Source: Gnetum montanum (taxonomy: Eukaryota > Streptophyta > Gnetopsida > Gnetales > Gnetaceae). From it: a stretch of 64,000 bases of DNA. Below the pieces are notes generated by a model. It was not told where the DNA came from. It saw only the letters and a program-made list of their open reading frames with translations, and made no database searches. The DNA lies in contig MNCI01004501.1 in NCBI GenBank assembly GCA_015680685.1, positions 407,979 to 471,978 of the forward strand, read 5' to 3'. Shown one piece after another: positions 24,554 to 37,517 of the stretch. Position 1 is the first letter of the stretch; every line of letters begins with the position of its first letter. Position numbers and translations under genes: made by a program.

Positions 24554-25330
24554 TGATGAGTGGCGAGGTACCCCTACACTCAACCATATGAATACGAGCG
24601 TTTCATGCACGATCTAGTCAAACTCCAAGGATAAAGTGCTTACGCTCCATAATGTAACACTTAAGGTTAATCAATCGCTGTCTTCCCAAATTTACTTGTA
24701 TTTTCACGGTTGTATGGTTAAGTAAGCTTGAGGTATATGATTTTTATATCTTTTATCTTTTTAATGTTCTATGCTAATAGGGGAAGGTGAAGAGAACTAA
24801 GTGACTAACTTTCCTTAACTATTCACTAACTAAGTTCTAATTTTTCTAGCATCAGTATCCATTTCCACTTGCCGCACACACCCTGAACTAGTGCAACACT
24901 ACTGGGATTACCAAACGCTACTCGTTACATGGTTACCAAGCGTTACACATGTGCTCAAAGCAATCGTACTAAGTGCACTTAACTAGGAGAGTTAAGGGTT
25001 GAGAGAGATTAATTATCTAGGAAGCATTTAAACATTTAATAGTAATTAACTCCTATTTAGCTTAGTCCACATGTTGTAAGGTTTATCAGAAAGTTCTCCT
25101 TTATTACCGTACACAAATGTGTGCTCAGGTACAATTTACTCGAATAAAGATCCATTCACTTTAAGACTCCTACTACATGCCCATGGAAATTATTCTAACT
25201 CTGGAATGGTAAAACTGCTATAGTTTGGCTAAGGAACTAAATCTAGATGTCTAAAACAGGGAAATCCACCTCTTATTTATAGACATTGCAGTGGGCTGCG
25301 ATATCACATATGCGATATAGCGGCTCATCA
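24554..25330 (-). repeat. A0 5' LTR (777 bp)
   Basis: Minus strand TGATGAGCC...CACTCATCA. GATATC palindromes at about 25298-25320 and a TATA box at 25274-25281 (minus). The outer flank (25331 on) is an interrupted LTR of element A4, so A0 may have inserted there. The matching first part of that LTR is not found beyond the other end of A0. Confidence 0.88.
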
Positions 25331-26019
25331 ATAGCAGAAGTCAGAAAGTGTACGAATCTTTATTTGAGCACTATTGTACCTAAACCACACTAGTGTGTAT
25401 GACAATAAAGACGAGCCTTTTGATCAAACCTAGTAGCACTTAGAATAGATTAATTATTTATTTATGCATTTATTATCTTCATTAATTATGTCATTAATTA
25501 AGCTAAATTTAGCTAAATTAGACCTTAGGCGAGTAGTTAATTAATTAAGCTAAATAGATTAAATACATAAGTATAACTGAGCATAAACACATATTCACTT
25601 GGTAATTCCAATAGTGTTATTGCTTGGTGCACCTAGTAGAATAATGCTTGGTAACCTAGCAGTGGATACATAGGTTTAGGACATGTAAAGAAAGTGGAAC
25701 TGGATGCTTATGTTAGGACTAGTTAGATACTAGTTAAGTAGTTAAATTAAATTAGTTATTAAATACTTCATCTCTCTATTTAAGTGCCCATGAACATAAA
25801 ACATAAAACAATAAAATTTATATACTTCGATTACACTTAACCATACCTTCATACATCACAAGTGTAATTGGGAAGACAACGAATGACCATTAGGATAGGG
25901 TTCACTTCCTAGATAACTAGTGTACCAAAAGATATAGAGTCTACAAAATTTGACAAGATGATGTGTGAATGCTTCGTAATTCATATGGTTGAACTTAGGG
26001 GTATCTTCACCACTCATTA
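25331..26019 (+). repeat. A4 5' LTR, first part missing
   Basis: From about 25335 the sequence aligns with the R/U5 part of family A LTRs (poly-A signal in gacaataaagacga at about 25399, end ACCACTCATTA). The GATATC and TATA part is absent because A0 lies directly before it. The terminal CA has become TA. A PBS follows at 26020 (TTGACACCATTGTTGGGAAA). Confidence 0.75.
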
Positions 26020-26170
26020 TTGACACCATTGTTGGGAAATCTTTTTGTTTGAAACGTGTGCTAGCTAGAATTAGTGAACATCATTAACATTGTTGGACAA
26101 ACCCTAAGGTCAATGTCATTCTCAAATTACATAATTATAACAGCACATTGATATTTTATTTGTTTGCAAA

Positions 26171-27629
26171 ATGTCTTCTTCTGATAGGCATGAAGATGTC
26201 AAACCACCAGTTCCACAACAATACAAGGTGGTATATACTCATCCAAATGAGTATGTGTCTGATTTCACCTTCATTCTAGACTAGGATGAATAATTGCAAT
26301 GCCGTGATATGGAAAGCAACATTGTAATGCCTCCTGATTGATCTATGCCTATTATGCTATTTCAAAATTTTATGAAGTTAGGCATTCATGATCTTCAAGA
26401 GGAGTACATTATGCATGATTACAACTATCAAGACTACTATCCAACTAAAGAACAATGCTAAAGAAATTGACACCAGGAGAAGCAACATGAGTTTGTGAAT
26501 GGGAAATGATTTACTAATTCCTTGCTCCTACTAAACCAAGATGATAATGAGGGTCCTTTCTTAGGAGGCTTTCAACATGAAAATTCTCCATCCCTTGTTA
26601 TTGATGATGGGTGTGTAACCTTTGATATACATTTTACTATTAGAAAATCAAGTTTCAATAAAGATGGTAGTCAAGGTAGGGACTCAGACAAGCATCAAGA
26701 TGATAAGAAACCTAACAAAAATGGTCATGACAACCATAGGAGAGTTGGTAGATACCATGGTGGTGGTATTCCTTCTCCCTCTTCATCCACTTCATCTACA
26801 TCTTCTTCTTGTTCTTCTTATTGTTCTTCTTCTGGTTCTAAAAAATACTACAAAAGGAATAATTGTGATGGAGGTGAACAAAAGGAGAATAATACTAATC
26901 TCCATACCCACAATAATCGAAGGGGTAATAGAGTACATCATTGGTAACAATGAAATAATGCTAATGATGAGCCTTTACTAGCTACTTGAAGCATGCTTAA
27001 CACTACAAAGGTAGTCAAGATCCCAACTAGGCATGTGAAAGATAGTCAAACCAAGTGCTGAGACATGAACAATATCCCAAGATTTAAGGGGGGATATAAC
27101 TTTGATCCACAAAACCATCTACAAGCCTTTCATGATGCCTGCACCTTACAAAACATAGAAAATGATTAGCAAAAAGTGAAGCTATTCCCTAGGACACTTA
27201 TTAAAGAGGTAGAAATTTGGTACTAGTGCTTGGAACCAAAATTTATCCATCAATGGAGTACAATGCTCGAGCTATTTTATGATAAATACCATATGTACTC
27301 TAGAGTATCGAATCTAAGAAGGCAAATCCAAGGCTAGAAATAGGGAACATATGAACCCTTTGATGATGCCATGGACAGATATTATACTCTCATACATTTT
27401 ATGCCTTGGCCATGATTATTCTCAAAGAGTACAACTCCACCACATCATAGATGGGCTCAAAGTAGAAACCAAAAGAACTCTTAGGGTTTATGGCCATAGC
27501 AGACTATTTGAACTAAGAACTCATTACATACAAAGCCTGATAGATTAGATAGCAAAAGAAGAAGGTGAGTTCTATAAAAGAAAAAGTGCAAAAGAATATA
27601 ATAGGAATCCTTTCATCGGGAGAAGGGAG
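26171..27629 (+). pseudogene. A4 Gag, first part, cut by element C
   Basis: ATG at 26171 (MSSSDRHEDVKPPVPQQYKV), then THPNEYVSDFTFIL, a Ser-rich tract (about 26770-26850) and the Gag domain (about 27080-27520). Words in that domain include IYKPFMMPAPYKT and QRVQLHHIIDGLKVETKRTL. It is the most diverged family A Gag here and has many stops and frame changes. It ends at EYNRNPF, where the LTR of C begins at 27635. The rest of the same gene is at 62917-63720. Confidence 0.8.
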
Positions 27630-27634
27630 GTTTG

Positions 27635-28503
27635 TGTTGGCAATCATTTGGGATGCGACCACCAATGAGTGTCCTTGAATAGGGTTTAGGTGCTTGCTGG
27701 TCTCTGGAAACACCAAGGCCCAAACACCTCCAAATAAACTCAGTGGTTAAACATGAGTATGTGTTTGTTGTTGTGAATGTTGAAATGTCATAAAGAGATT
27801 TAGCCAAACTTAATGAAATACTGTGAATTGGTGGAAATTCTTATTTTGTCTAATCACCTAGTCTATGCAATCCTTATAATACCTACTTGTAACAAATAAA
27901 ATTTTGCAAAAACATTTGAGCACAATTCCACCAATCTACTCCTAATTTTCCTCAAAGAGACAAAAAAATTTCACAAGAAAACTGGAAATAGCATGAGATT
28001 CAATGGACTTAGAAAAAGAAAGAAAAGAAAGTAGATTTGTGTACAATCTCAAATATTTAGACAAGGTAAACTGATACAACAAAACACTTTGCAATAAATC
28101 TATCCCAAATTTAATATCACAAATCATTCAAACTTTCTAGGCTCAAACAAGCAATTTCTTTAAGACAAATCCTACTATGCTACAAAAAATTACTGCATAA
28201 ACTTCTACATATAAGATTCTATTTTGGCTAGATAATAGTTGTCAATAATTTCATTTAATAGAACCTTCAAAAGATTTGACAATTTCTGATTGAAATACTA
28301 CGAGACTTGCTTTATAAATAAAGAAGCTATTTCAATCCCATCAAAATACCAAAGATTTTCTTAACCCTCTTGACTATTGATTACTCAATGGCACATCTAC
28401 TGTAGAGGCTCTCTTACAGCAATCCTAATAGTAGTTCTTAATCATTGCATGGTAATAAATTTCACTAATAAATCGCTCTTAAGGCTCTTAAACATAAGCT
28501 CTT
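27635..28503 (-). repeat. C 3' LTR, first segment
   Basis: Matches 59822-60719 of the right LTR collinearly. It is broken at 28503 by A3, whose target duplication is CTCTT/CTCTG. The LTR resumes at 35224. Confidence 0.9.
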
Positions 28504-29288
28504 TGATGGGACGTGATATCGCATGGGCCACGATATCACGTACACGATATCGTAGCCCATGGCTAGTTCTATAAATAAGAGGTGGATTTCCCTTGTTTTC
28601 CCATCTAGATCTAGATCCTTAGCTAAACTCTGGCAATTTTACCATTCCAGAGATAGAATAATTTCCATGTGCCCACAATAAGAGTCTCAAAGTGAATGGA
28701 TCTTTATTCAAGCAATTTGTACCTGAGCACACAATTGTGTATGGCAATAAAGATGAACTTTCTGATAAACCTTGCAGTACATGGACTAAGCTAAATAGGA
28801 CTTTAATTATTGTTAAACATTTAAATGCTTTCTGAGACAATGAATCACTCTCAACCCTCAACTCTCCTAGTGAAGTGCATTCACTACGACCACATCGAGC
28901 ACGTGTGCTACGCTTGGTAACCCAGTAACGAATAGAGTTTGGTAATCCTAGTAGCATTGCACTGGTTCAGGGTGTGTACGGCAAGTCGTAACGAATACTG
29001 ATGCTAGGACGATTAAAGCTTAGTTAGTGAAAGTTAGTTACTTAGTCTCTTCACCCTTTCCTCTCTTAGCATAGTTGATAAAAAGATAAAAGACATAAAA
29101 ATCATATACCTTAGACTTACTTAACCATACAACCATGACAATACAAGTAAGTCTAGGAAGATAATGATTGATTAACCTTAAGTGTTCCATTAGGGCACAT
29201 AAGCACTTAGTCCTTGGGGTTCAACCAGATCGTGCATGAGACGCTCATATTCATATGGTTGAGTGTAGGGGTACCTCACCACTCATCA
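28504..29288 (+). repeat. A3 5' LTR (785 bp)
   Basis: TGATGGGACG...CACTCATCA. GATATC palindromes at 28514-28556, TATA box at 28570-28577, AATAAA at about 28746. The PBS TTGGCATTGTTGCTGGGGAC follows. Confidence 0.9.
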
Positions 29289-29410
29289 TTGGCATTGTTG
29301 CTGGGGACATGGTTGTTTATGCACTACATAGAACATAGGAAATCATTCACATCGTTGGGAGCTATAACGAACCCTTAGGGTTAATCAAGAGAAAACATAT
29401 ATATAACATA

Positions 29411-31860
29411 ATGGTAAACGGAACACCGAACAAGACTAAAATGTCTTTTTTAAACAAAAGCACTTTATCACCTAGGAACACTAGAGACAATCGACGACAC
29501 AACATACATAACCAAGAATCATCAATTCCTCAACAATTTAGTGTGGTATATATTCATCGTATACCTAACTTTACCTTTTTCTTCCATCAAGATGAACAAC
29601 TGCGTTGGAGAGACTTGGAGGGTAACATAGTGTTGCCTCCAGATAGAGTAGCCCCCAACATGCTCCTTCGTGCCCTTGCACAAATTGGCATGTCAAAATT
29701 ATATGCTGAGTACATTGCATGTGATTACAATGTAAGGGACTACCATCTCATAGAAGCACAACATCAACAGGACTTGCGGCAGGAGAGTTACCACACATCG
29801 TTGAAGGGCAAAGGACCCCATAATGCTTCACCTGTCATAACTGAAATTAAGGGTGGTGAACCTATTTTAATAGGTTCTCCACAAAATGATGTTCCCCCTC
29901 CTAACTATGGTGAGGAGGTGGTGTATCAAAACCTGCACTCCATGATACACAACCCTGGTTCTGATCCCCATGAACACCAAGTGTTCAACGAGGGAACACA
30001 AACACAACATAAAGGCGGGAAGGCTGATCGTCATCACGATCGGGGCCGAGATCATCGAAGAGAAGGTAGGAAACATCATCATGGCAATGGTTCTCTTTCT
30101 TCTTCACCTTCATCATCATATTCATCCTCTCCTTCAACATTGGGATGCAGTCATAGGGAACCTCCTCGTGAGGACAAGAGTAAGCAAAATAAGAAACCTC
30201 GACAAGAGAGTCAAGAGAGAGGACAAGGGAATTCTAGGGAATCATGACATGGAAGAAGGGAAAGTAGAGAACCATGTAGACATCACAAACGCCATGAGAG
30301 AAATGACCATGATGAACCCCTACTTGCAACCCAAAGCATGTTACACATTACAGAGGCCATTAGAATACCTACAATACACCAAAAAGATAGTCGAATCAAG
30401 AGACTAGATATGAATAATATCCCACGATTTGAGGGGGGATACAACGTTGATCTGCAGAACCACTTACAGGCATTTCATGATGCCTGTGCCTTGCAAAATA
30501 TTGAGAATGAGTGGCAAAAATTAAAGTTATTCCCAAGGACATTGATAAAAGAAGTAAAAAGTTGGTACCGGTCCTTAGAACCAGAATCCATTTGAAGGTG
30601 GAGTACGATGCTAGAACTGTTCAATGATAAATATCAAATGTACTCCCGAGTGTCCAACTTGTGAAATCATATCCAAGGATGGAAGTAGGGTAATCATGAA
30701 TCCTTGAATGCTTCCATGGGCTAATATTATGCATTGCTACATCATTGCCTGGGCCATGGTTACGCACAACAGGATCAACTATGCCATCTCGTAGATGGGA
30801 TAAGATATGAAACCAAGAGAACCATTGGAACATATGCCCAAGGGAGATTATCTGAACTTAGGTCCCATGAAGTCCATAGATTTTTGGAGTAAGTAGCTAA
30901 GGAAGAAGGAGAGCTACATCAGAGAGAAAGTACAAAAGAATATAACTACGATCCTTCCCTCCGAAAGAGGGGAGTGAGATTTTGCGAGGAGGAGGATGAG
31001 TCACCACTCGAAGAGTTGGTGAGTAGGAAAACCATGCCACTTTAAAAATTAACAAAAGAAGTGTTAGCTAAGGTAGATCAGATGTGGGACTCCTTAGATA
31101 ATAGATTTGAAACTGTTCTAAAAATCGTAGAGGACTCTAAGGAGCGAAGTAGTGACCATCATAAGAAAAAGAAGAGGGATTTGGACCATGCACGTAACAA
31201 AGGTAAGGGTAAAATAGAGGTTATGGATTCATATACAAACAATGACGGTGGATGTGAGATCTGCCAATATAACCATCCTAAGGGATGTTGCCCAATAATC
31301 TCACATCTACAAGAGTCCGGGTGTATGCACTCAACCTAAGACTTAACAAACAGCAAGCACCCCAAAGGTTACCTTATCTCCAAGGTAACCCAAGGCAGTT
31401 CCACCAACCGCTAACGTATTATCTAAGTGGAACTCCACCACAACCTATTGAGCAACACTAGTAGTGGCAATACCCACAGTCATGGGGAATGCCACCGCCA
31501 AGGCAACAATACCCTTACCAGCAATCGGACCCATATAGCTACTACGTGCAGTAGCCAATCTCTCCAAGTGACTCTATTGGTCACGTGACCCCACAATGTC
31601 GCTACCAAGCTTGAGAGTACTATAGGACTCCTTCTCTTGGGAGAGACACAACACATGCATACCATCCTCCAATCCATCTGCCACTCTTGCACCAATAGCT
31701 CCATTACCATCTGCTCCAACGATGCAAGGGGAACTCCCCACTCAACCGTAGCAACGTAATGCTACGAGAGCTGTGAACCTCCAACCCACTATTGGTTTTG
31801 ACAATCATACGAAGAGAAGACCTTTCTTCAGAATCAACAGCCCAAACAAGCTCTCACAAC
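29411..31860 (+). pseudogene. A3 Gag polyprotein, N-terminal frame open for 278 codons
   Basis: The ATG at 29411 opens a 278-codon frame; the ATG at 29441 (MSFLNKST) fits the start of the other copies better. N-terminal motifs are FHQDEQLRWRDLEGNIVLPP and NMLLRALAQIGMSKLYAEY. A charged, Ser-rich linker follows. The Gag domain is at about 30420-30900 (FEGGYNVDLQNHLQAFHDAC, LFPRTLIKEVKSWYRSLEPE). The coiled linker runs 31060-31210 and the zinc knuckle CEICQYNHPKGCC is intact at about 31252-31290. A Pro/Gln/Tyr-rich tail reaches about 31860. Stops include a TGA at about 30594 where A0 has a Gln codon. Gag would package RNA. Confidence 0.85.
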
Positions 31861-31959
31861 CATGAGCGGTTGAGCCTCTGAATGTTCCTCCATCAAATAA
31901 GGCTTCCGAGCTCCCTTCAAACCAACAATAGAGCTCAACTATGGTTATGTTAACACATA

Positions 31960-32730
31960 TCGTTATTAACTAGATCAAGGAAGGCCACCTTCCCAGAAAA
32001 TTCTATGATCCTGGAAGCCTCTTGATTTATCTCCAAGTCACTGGGAATGCATCATGTAAAGTTCTTCTTAACTCGGGTTCTGAAGTCAACTTAATATCAC
32101 AAGAAATGTATAAAGCCTGGAACCTACCTCCACTAAAGAAGAGCAATATTTGCTTAGATCTAGCTGACCAGTCCATCACTATTCCCTTAGGACTGGTGGA
32201 GGGCATCGTTACCACTATGTGTGGTTGGTAATACCCAGCTGATTTCCTAGTAATTCAAGTAAACAATGATAAAGAGGACTTCTCAATAATAATGGGGAGG
32301 GCATGGCTAAGTACTGTAAACGCATGCCTAGGAATCCGTGATCTTTCTTTGGAAATATCTAAGGAAAACACTTATGGAAAGATTGAGAAGAAGAAGGTTC
32401 CATGCATCACATATAGTGATACCTAGGGTGATGGTGTACAAGAATGTTCAGCATTTTCTAAATGCAATCGGTGTGCACCAAAGGTTAAAATACAAAGGTG
32501 CCTGTATGTAGCAACCACACAACAAGAAAACACCTAGTGGTTGATAGCTAATCAAAAGAGCAACTCACCAATATGCATGGAACTAACTGGGGGACCAACT
32601 TATGGCCACATCGAAAGCATAGATACACTGGAGCCTGAGCATCGCCAACTTCCAATCCTTAACCTGAAAACACCAATTGGGAGAAGTTGGACACTTCTAA
32701 AAAATTCAAACAAGTGCTCATTATTTTAGA
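31960..32730 (+). pseudogene. A3 aspartic protease
   Basis: The catalytic region reads LLNSGSEVNLISQEMYKAWN (about 32064-32123), so the catalytic Asp is Asn; a GAC to AAC change explains this. The rest is well kept: DQSITIPLGLVEGIVTTMCG, then IIMGRAWLSTVNACLGI (about 32288-32340). Stops at about 32229 and 32425. The C-terminal extension (CNRCAPK..., RSWTLLKNSNKCSLF) runs into the deletion junction. Confidence 0.85.
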
Positions 32731-34649
32731 TCTCTCCCTTCCAACTTAGTCATGGGGGAGATGGCCACCTATGCTAATCACTCGAAGCCCTCAGTTTCTT
32801 TTTAAGTTTCTTTTTTACATATTTTTGTTTTACACACTTTTGTTTTACATATTTTTGTTTTACAAATTTATTTAACTTTACTTGTTTTTTTTACAACATT
32901 GTTTATACTCTTTCATTTCTTTGTGTGTTTGATTCATCACCTAATAAGTGCTCCTGATGGTGGTATGAACTATACTCCATTGATTACTAATGTTTGGTTT
33001 TTACCTTTAAGTTATGATGTTGATACTAAGGTATTGTTCTTTTGATATAATAGGCAATGAGTCCACATCATCCATACATCCATAAATTTCTATGGTCTCT
33101 CTTGGTTTGGAACTATACAGTCCCTTTCTTACTAATAAGAACTATTAATAAATTGGTGATTGAGCATTTCTCAAACTAAGGAAGGACTCAAGGATTGAAA
33201 AGGGTGTGACTTCAAGGGCACTTGATGCATTTATGTTGGTCATTCTCTTGGGTTCTTGGATGCTTTCTTCTTGATTTTTCCTACCATTCTGACGTTGCCA
33301 CATTATCAAGAAGCTGAGAAAATAAAAATAATGAGTCTTTGCATGGTGTTGTTCTCACACAAAAACACAAAAAAATAGTGAGAATTCAAAGCACACCCCT
33401 TAGACGAAATAATCACCTAGGCTACAAGCACTGGTTATGGAACTAAAATAAACATGTTCCCTCTAACTAAGGCCCTTCTCACTTCCTACTTTCTCCTCTT
33501 TCGTTTCATCGGAATGGTGGTCGCTCTTTGGTGAAGGCATTCTTGTTACTTCAGATGGATGGATTGGCCAAATGTATTAATGTGAAGTCACTGGATGTGG
33601 TTTGTTCGAGGCTAGATTTGGAATGTGATCTACTAAGTCACGTTAACCATTAACACACAAGGGGCTATACAGCACCTTGTTCCTGAGACTCCATTCCATT
33701 CTCTTCTTTCCATCATTCTTTCTCCATTTATCACCTCATTGTCAGTTTTATCAGTAGTCTATATTTTGATGGATGCATTATTTTCTTTTTGGTAAACTCT
33801 TGTGGTTAAGAATTAAACTCTTGCTTTCAAATGAAATTTCTAGAGCCTACAGACTCTTTGAATGTGGGATTGTTAGGGCATTAAGGGCATGAGCCTGCTT
33901 TGAGGAGGACCCACTGGCATTCTTATTTGGTTCATCCATTAATTTCTTTCCCTTAAACATTTCTACAATCATCATTTATTTTGTTCATTTCCATCTTTGA
34001 CATCCATTTTATTGGCATGACCATTGTTTCTTTTTCTCCATCTTTCTCATTCCTTATCTTTTTCCATTCTATCGCTATCGGAGGTTCACTCTTAGTCATG
34101 GAGGTCCTGGTCCAATTTTTTTGATTTTCTCCTAATCCCTACACCTCGGGTAGTCCTCAGTATTATATCTTCAGATCCATATTAGCCATATCACAACTTA
34201 GCCAATGGACCTTACACCGAAACAAGGTATCAATTTCATTATGATTCATTTACCCTTGCTAATATAAGACTATGTTGTATGTGCAGATGGTAATCCTACA
34301 ACAATGGATTGGATCTAGAGGAAACAATTTGAATGAACTGGTGCTGAAGCAATTGTGCAAGGAACAAGATTGATGATGTGCTTATGGATGGACAACAAAA
34401 GGCACAATCTTAGCATTGGCAGCAACAAACTTCTTCTTTTCTTTTCTCTCTCACTTCTCTCTTCTCTCTTAGCTGCCAACTGAGGCTAGATGTCAAATGT
34501 GTGTAGTATTCACTCTTGTTGTCATGAACACTAATTTTGTCATGTATTTTACTGATGATCCGTTCACATGTCACCCCATTCACCATTAGTCTCATTCAAG
34601 TCAATAATCTCATACCTTCCCAATATTTTGTAAGGAAATCAAGGACAAG
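32711..34649 (+). other. A3 3' untranslated region
   Basis: Collinear with 18016-20010 and, reversed, with 7440-5540. T-rich tracts at 32800-32920. No gene is seen. The PPT and the first part of the 3' LTR are missing: the sequence passes from GAAATCAAGGACAA straight into GTACCTGAGC of the LTR. Confidence 0.75.
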
Positions 34650-35218
34650 TACCTGAGCACACAATTGTGTATGGCAATAAAGATGAACTTTCTGATAAAC
34701 CTTGCAGTACATGGACTAAGCTAAATAGGACTTTAATTATTGTTAAACATTTAAATGCTTTCTTAGACAATTAATCACTCTCAACCCTCAACTCTCCTAG
34801 TTAAGTGCATTCAGTACAACCGCTTCGAACATGTGTGCTATGCTTGGTAACCCAGTAACGAATAGCGTTTGGTAATCCCAGTAGCGTTGCACTAGTTCAA
34901 GGTGTGTACAGCAAGTGGGAACAAATACTAATGCTAGGACAATTAAAGCTTAGTTAGTGAAAGTTAGTTACTTAGTCTCTTCACCCTTTCCTCTCTCAGC
35001 ATAGGCGATAAAAAGATAAAATACATAAAAATCATATACCTCAAACTTACTTAACCATACAACCATGACAATACAAGTATGTCTGGGAAGACAACGATTG
35101 ATTAACCTTAAGTGTTCTCTTAGGTTGTGTAAGCACTTAGTCCATGGAGTTCAACCGGATCATGCGTGAGACGCTCGTATTGGTATGGTTGAGTGTAGGG
35201 GTACCTCACCACTCATCA
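34650..35218 (+). repeat. A3 3' LTR, 5'-truncated
   Basis: Starts within the R region of the LTR and ends CACTCATCA. About 215 bp holding the GATATC array and TATA box are missing compared with 28504-29288, so this LTR has no promoter of the family type. Confidence 0.88.
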
Positions 35219-35223
35219 CTCTG

Positions 35224-37369
35224 TTATGGTATATTTCAAAAGGAAACTACTATCACGCAACAAGAACTATAAGAGCAATCTAAAAATCCCAATTTTAAAT
35301 TCCTAGCATAATACTATCTAAACCACTAGCTAAGAAATTAAAACTAAATAGGAAGAATATAACTCATAGGATTAAAACAAAGTAGCTGAAATGATGTTTT
35401 TAGCAAGCCATCTAACAAGTAATCTTCAAAATGTCCTCTTTATTTGCTTTTATTTTCTTTTCCTCCCCTCAAAAATCCCCTTCTAGCTACCATATAAAGC
35501 CTTTTTACAGTGCTCCATAGGTAGTTAGGATTTACAAATATCTTGGATAACTTGTTCACCAAGTTAGGAAGTTAAACATTGCCCAACAATTTAGAATAAA
35601 ATCATGCTAACATTGGCATGTATTTTCTCAAATTACATATATATTTTTATAAGTAGTGGAAACTTCCACAAGAAGTCTAAACCCTTATAGAAAGTAAAGC
35701 CAAGTATCTAGTGATTATAATCTTCAAGGTAGCTTAATCATCACTACCATAAAGAAATTAGGTATGGTGGCCAAATGTGTCCTTTGGAGCCATATCATGA
35801 AGATCATCACAAATTTTAGGAAATATTTATCATAATTGACATGTCCCATCCATCAATAACCCCTCACAGAAATCTATCAAATGGTATATAAAAATTTAAT
35901 CAATACATGACCAACGGGTTAACCATGTGAGCAAGGTAAAATATTATATGGTTTTAACCACATCAAAGCAACGTGCCAAATTTCCAAAAGAAATATTTTT
36001 CCTAAACCTTTGCATCCAAATATTTGTCATCATGAATAGACCATGCCCTACATGTTTCACTAGGCCACAAGAAACCCTCATTCAAAACTACCACTGTGAT
36101 CTATGCCTAGCACATCCCTTGCAACCAGAGATCTCTGCAGAGCAACACCCTATCATTGCATCCTATCATACTTCCATGTGCCACACTCCAAAAAAATGTG
36201 CAATTTCTGCAATCTTGAGCCACTACAAACGGAATTTTATAATGATGCCCCTATTTGTCATGATTATTTTTTTGTTATAGTCTCCTCCAATTGTCGTTAC
36301 GATGTACCTAATTTATTTTTTTTGAATGGGCTCTCCATATTGCATCATTTTTCTATCTTTGTTACTCTAGGGCTTGTTTCCTGGCATGCCATGCACTCCA
36401 TTTTGCCACCTAATTCCTACATTTTCTTTTGTAGAAATCTGTGGTTCTTTTGGTGCCCTGCATCTGTGCCTAGGCTTGAATATTTTTATTCACTAGGTGC
36501 CATGGATTTTATACAAGGAAATATTTTTTCTAATGCAACAATGTAATATGAACACAATTTAGGGTTATGATAACCTGAATTTTGGTCCCCCAAAATTTTT
36601 AAACAATACTCTTATGGATTCTTGTGTTTCTTCTTCTTAATTTGTATGCAGGTGCCAATATTAGCTCTTAAACCCTTTGACCTTACTTTTTCAGTGTCAT
36701 CTATTACCGTTACTATGTTAGTAATAATCCAACCACAGCTAGAAACAAAATCTTGACATATTCTTGATACTTGGCTTGTGTTTTTTTTTCTTTTATCCAT
36801 TGCTATGAATTCAATGTCTATTCTTGATTTTTTTTATTTCTTTGTATTTTGAACATGGGCATGCTGATTGATATATTTCAAATGCAACAAATTTCCATTA
36901 TCAGTACCCTTATTTTGCAGTTGCAAGAAACTGATAAAAATTGTTTGAACATACAGCTTTCAATGGCCAATTCTCACAAATTCAACTATGCTGCTATTAC
37001 ACTAGCTGTTGCATTTGATTTTTTTTTTAAATATGGCTTCCTTCCATTCATAGATTAAAATCTAAATGCTAGATACTTGCTCTAATTTACTCCAATGAAC
37101 TTAAACTTGTTGTAAGGTGTTCCATATAAAATTCTTTGATACTTTTGATATTTAAAATTGCTTTTGTGATTGATTTTCTCAAGTCTTGCTTGTAATCTTT
37201 GGTAAGAGTACAATGATTGTCCTACTTCCATAACCTCATCCTTATGCTCACAACCACTTCTTAAAATTATTCATGGATAACTACGAATATCAATAGAGCA
37301 CCCAAAAAAAACAATTAACCAATTTTATCATGAAAGCTTGTTCCATTCAATGGCCTAAATGTGACAACA
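35224..37369 (-). repeat. C 3' LTR, second segment
   Basis: Continues the LTR interrupted at 28503 and is collinear with 60720-62911. It ends GTGACAACA, with the purine-rich AGGAAAAGGAGAG (minus, about 37378-37390) directly outside as the PPT. An open frame at 36034-36280 also occurs in the right LTR but shows no sign of being a gene. Confidence 0.88.
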
Positions 37370-37517
37370 TTTCACACTCTCCTTTTCCTAAAACAAGAAA
37401 TTTTATTGATAAAATATACATATAAGATAGAAATATTTTTTGAGGAAAAATTCCATTAAACTTAAGGTTTAATGGAATAAAAACCACTTCCTACGAAAAC
37501 ATAGAAACTATACAAAT

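Larger units (their letters stand above)
4759..25330 (-). mobile_element. A0: Athila-like Ty3/gypsy element, full gene order, split by two insertions
   Basis: Minus-strand order is 5' LTR (24554-25330), PBS, gag (24407 down to about 21900), protease (about 21890-21282), RT and RNase H (13513-12175 continuing at 8915-8840), integrase (about 8840-7450), 3' untranslated region, PPT, 3' LTR (4759-5522). RT has EVFMDDF and VQEGIVLGHKIS wording, and Gag has the CX2CX3HX4C knuckle, both typical of the Athila lineage. Removing A2 (13519-21038) and the solo LTR (8921-12174) restores continuity; at the solo LTR the reading frame rejoins exactly. All genes have stops. No clean target duplication is seen because the left LTR is shared with another gag fragment. 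Confidence 0.85.
28504..35218 (+). mobile_element. A3: non-autonomous Athila-like element in the LTR of C
   Basis: 6715 bp, flanked by CTCTT (28499-28503) and CTCTG (35219-35223), a target duplication with one change. 5' LTR 28504-29288, PBS 29289-29308, gag from 29411, protease to about 32700, then the 3' region. It lacks RT and integrase, with the same protease-to-3'-region junction as A2 (about 32711). The 3' LTR lacks its first part. Gag has the longest open frame of all family A copies, so A3 is among the younger ones. Confidence 0.92.

Noticed and set aside
26622-26981. A 119-codon frame with a Leu-rich middle overlapping A4 gag
   Set aside because: It is the shifted reading of the Ser-rich gag linker (TCT and TTC runs read as Leu and Val).
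35927-36280. Cys-containing ORF in the C 3' LTR, with a counterpart at 61559-61795 in the 5' LTR
   Set aside because: Both are copies of one LTR, the frame is antisense to the element, the ends differ by frameshift and no domain is seen. Similarity is explained by LTR identity.
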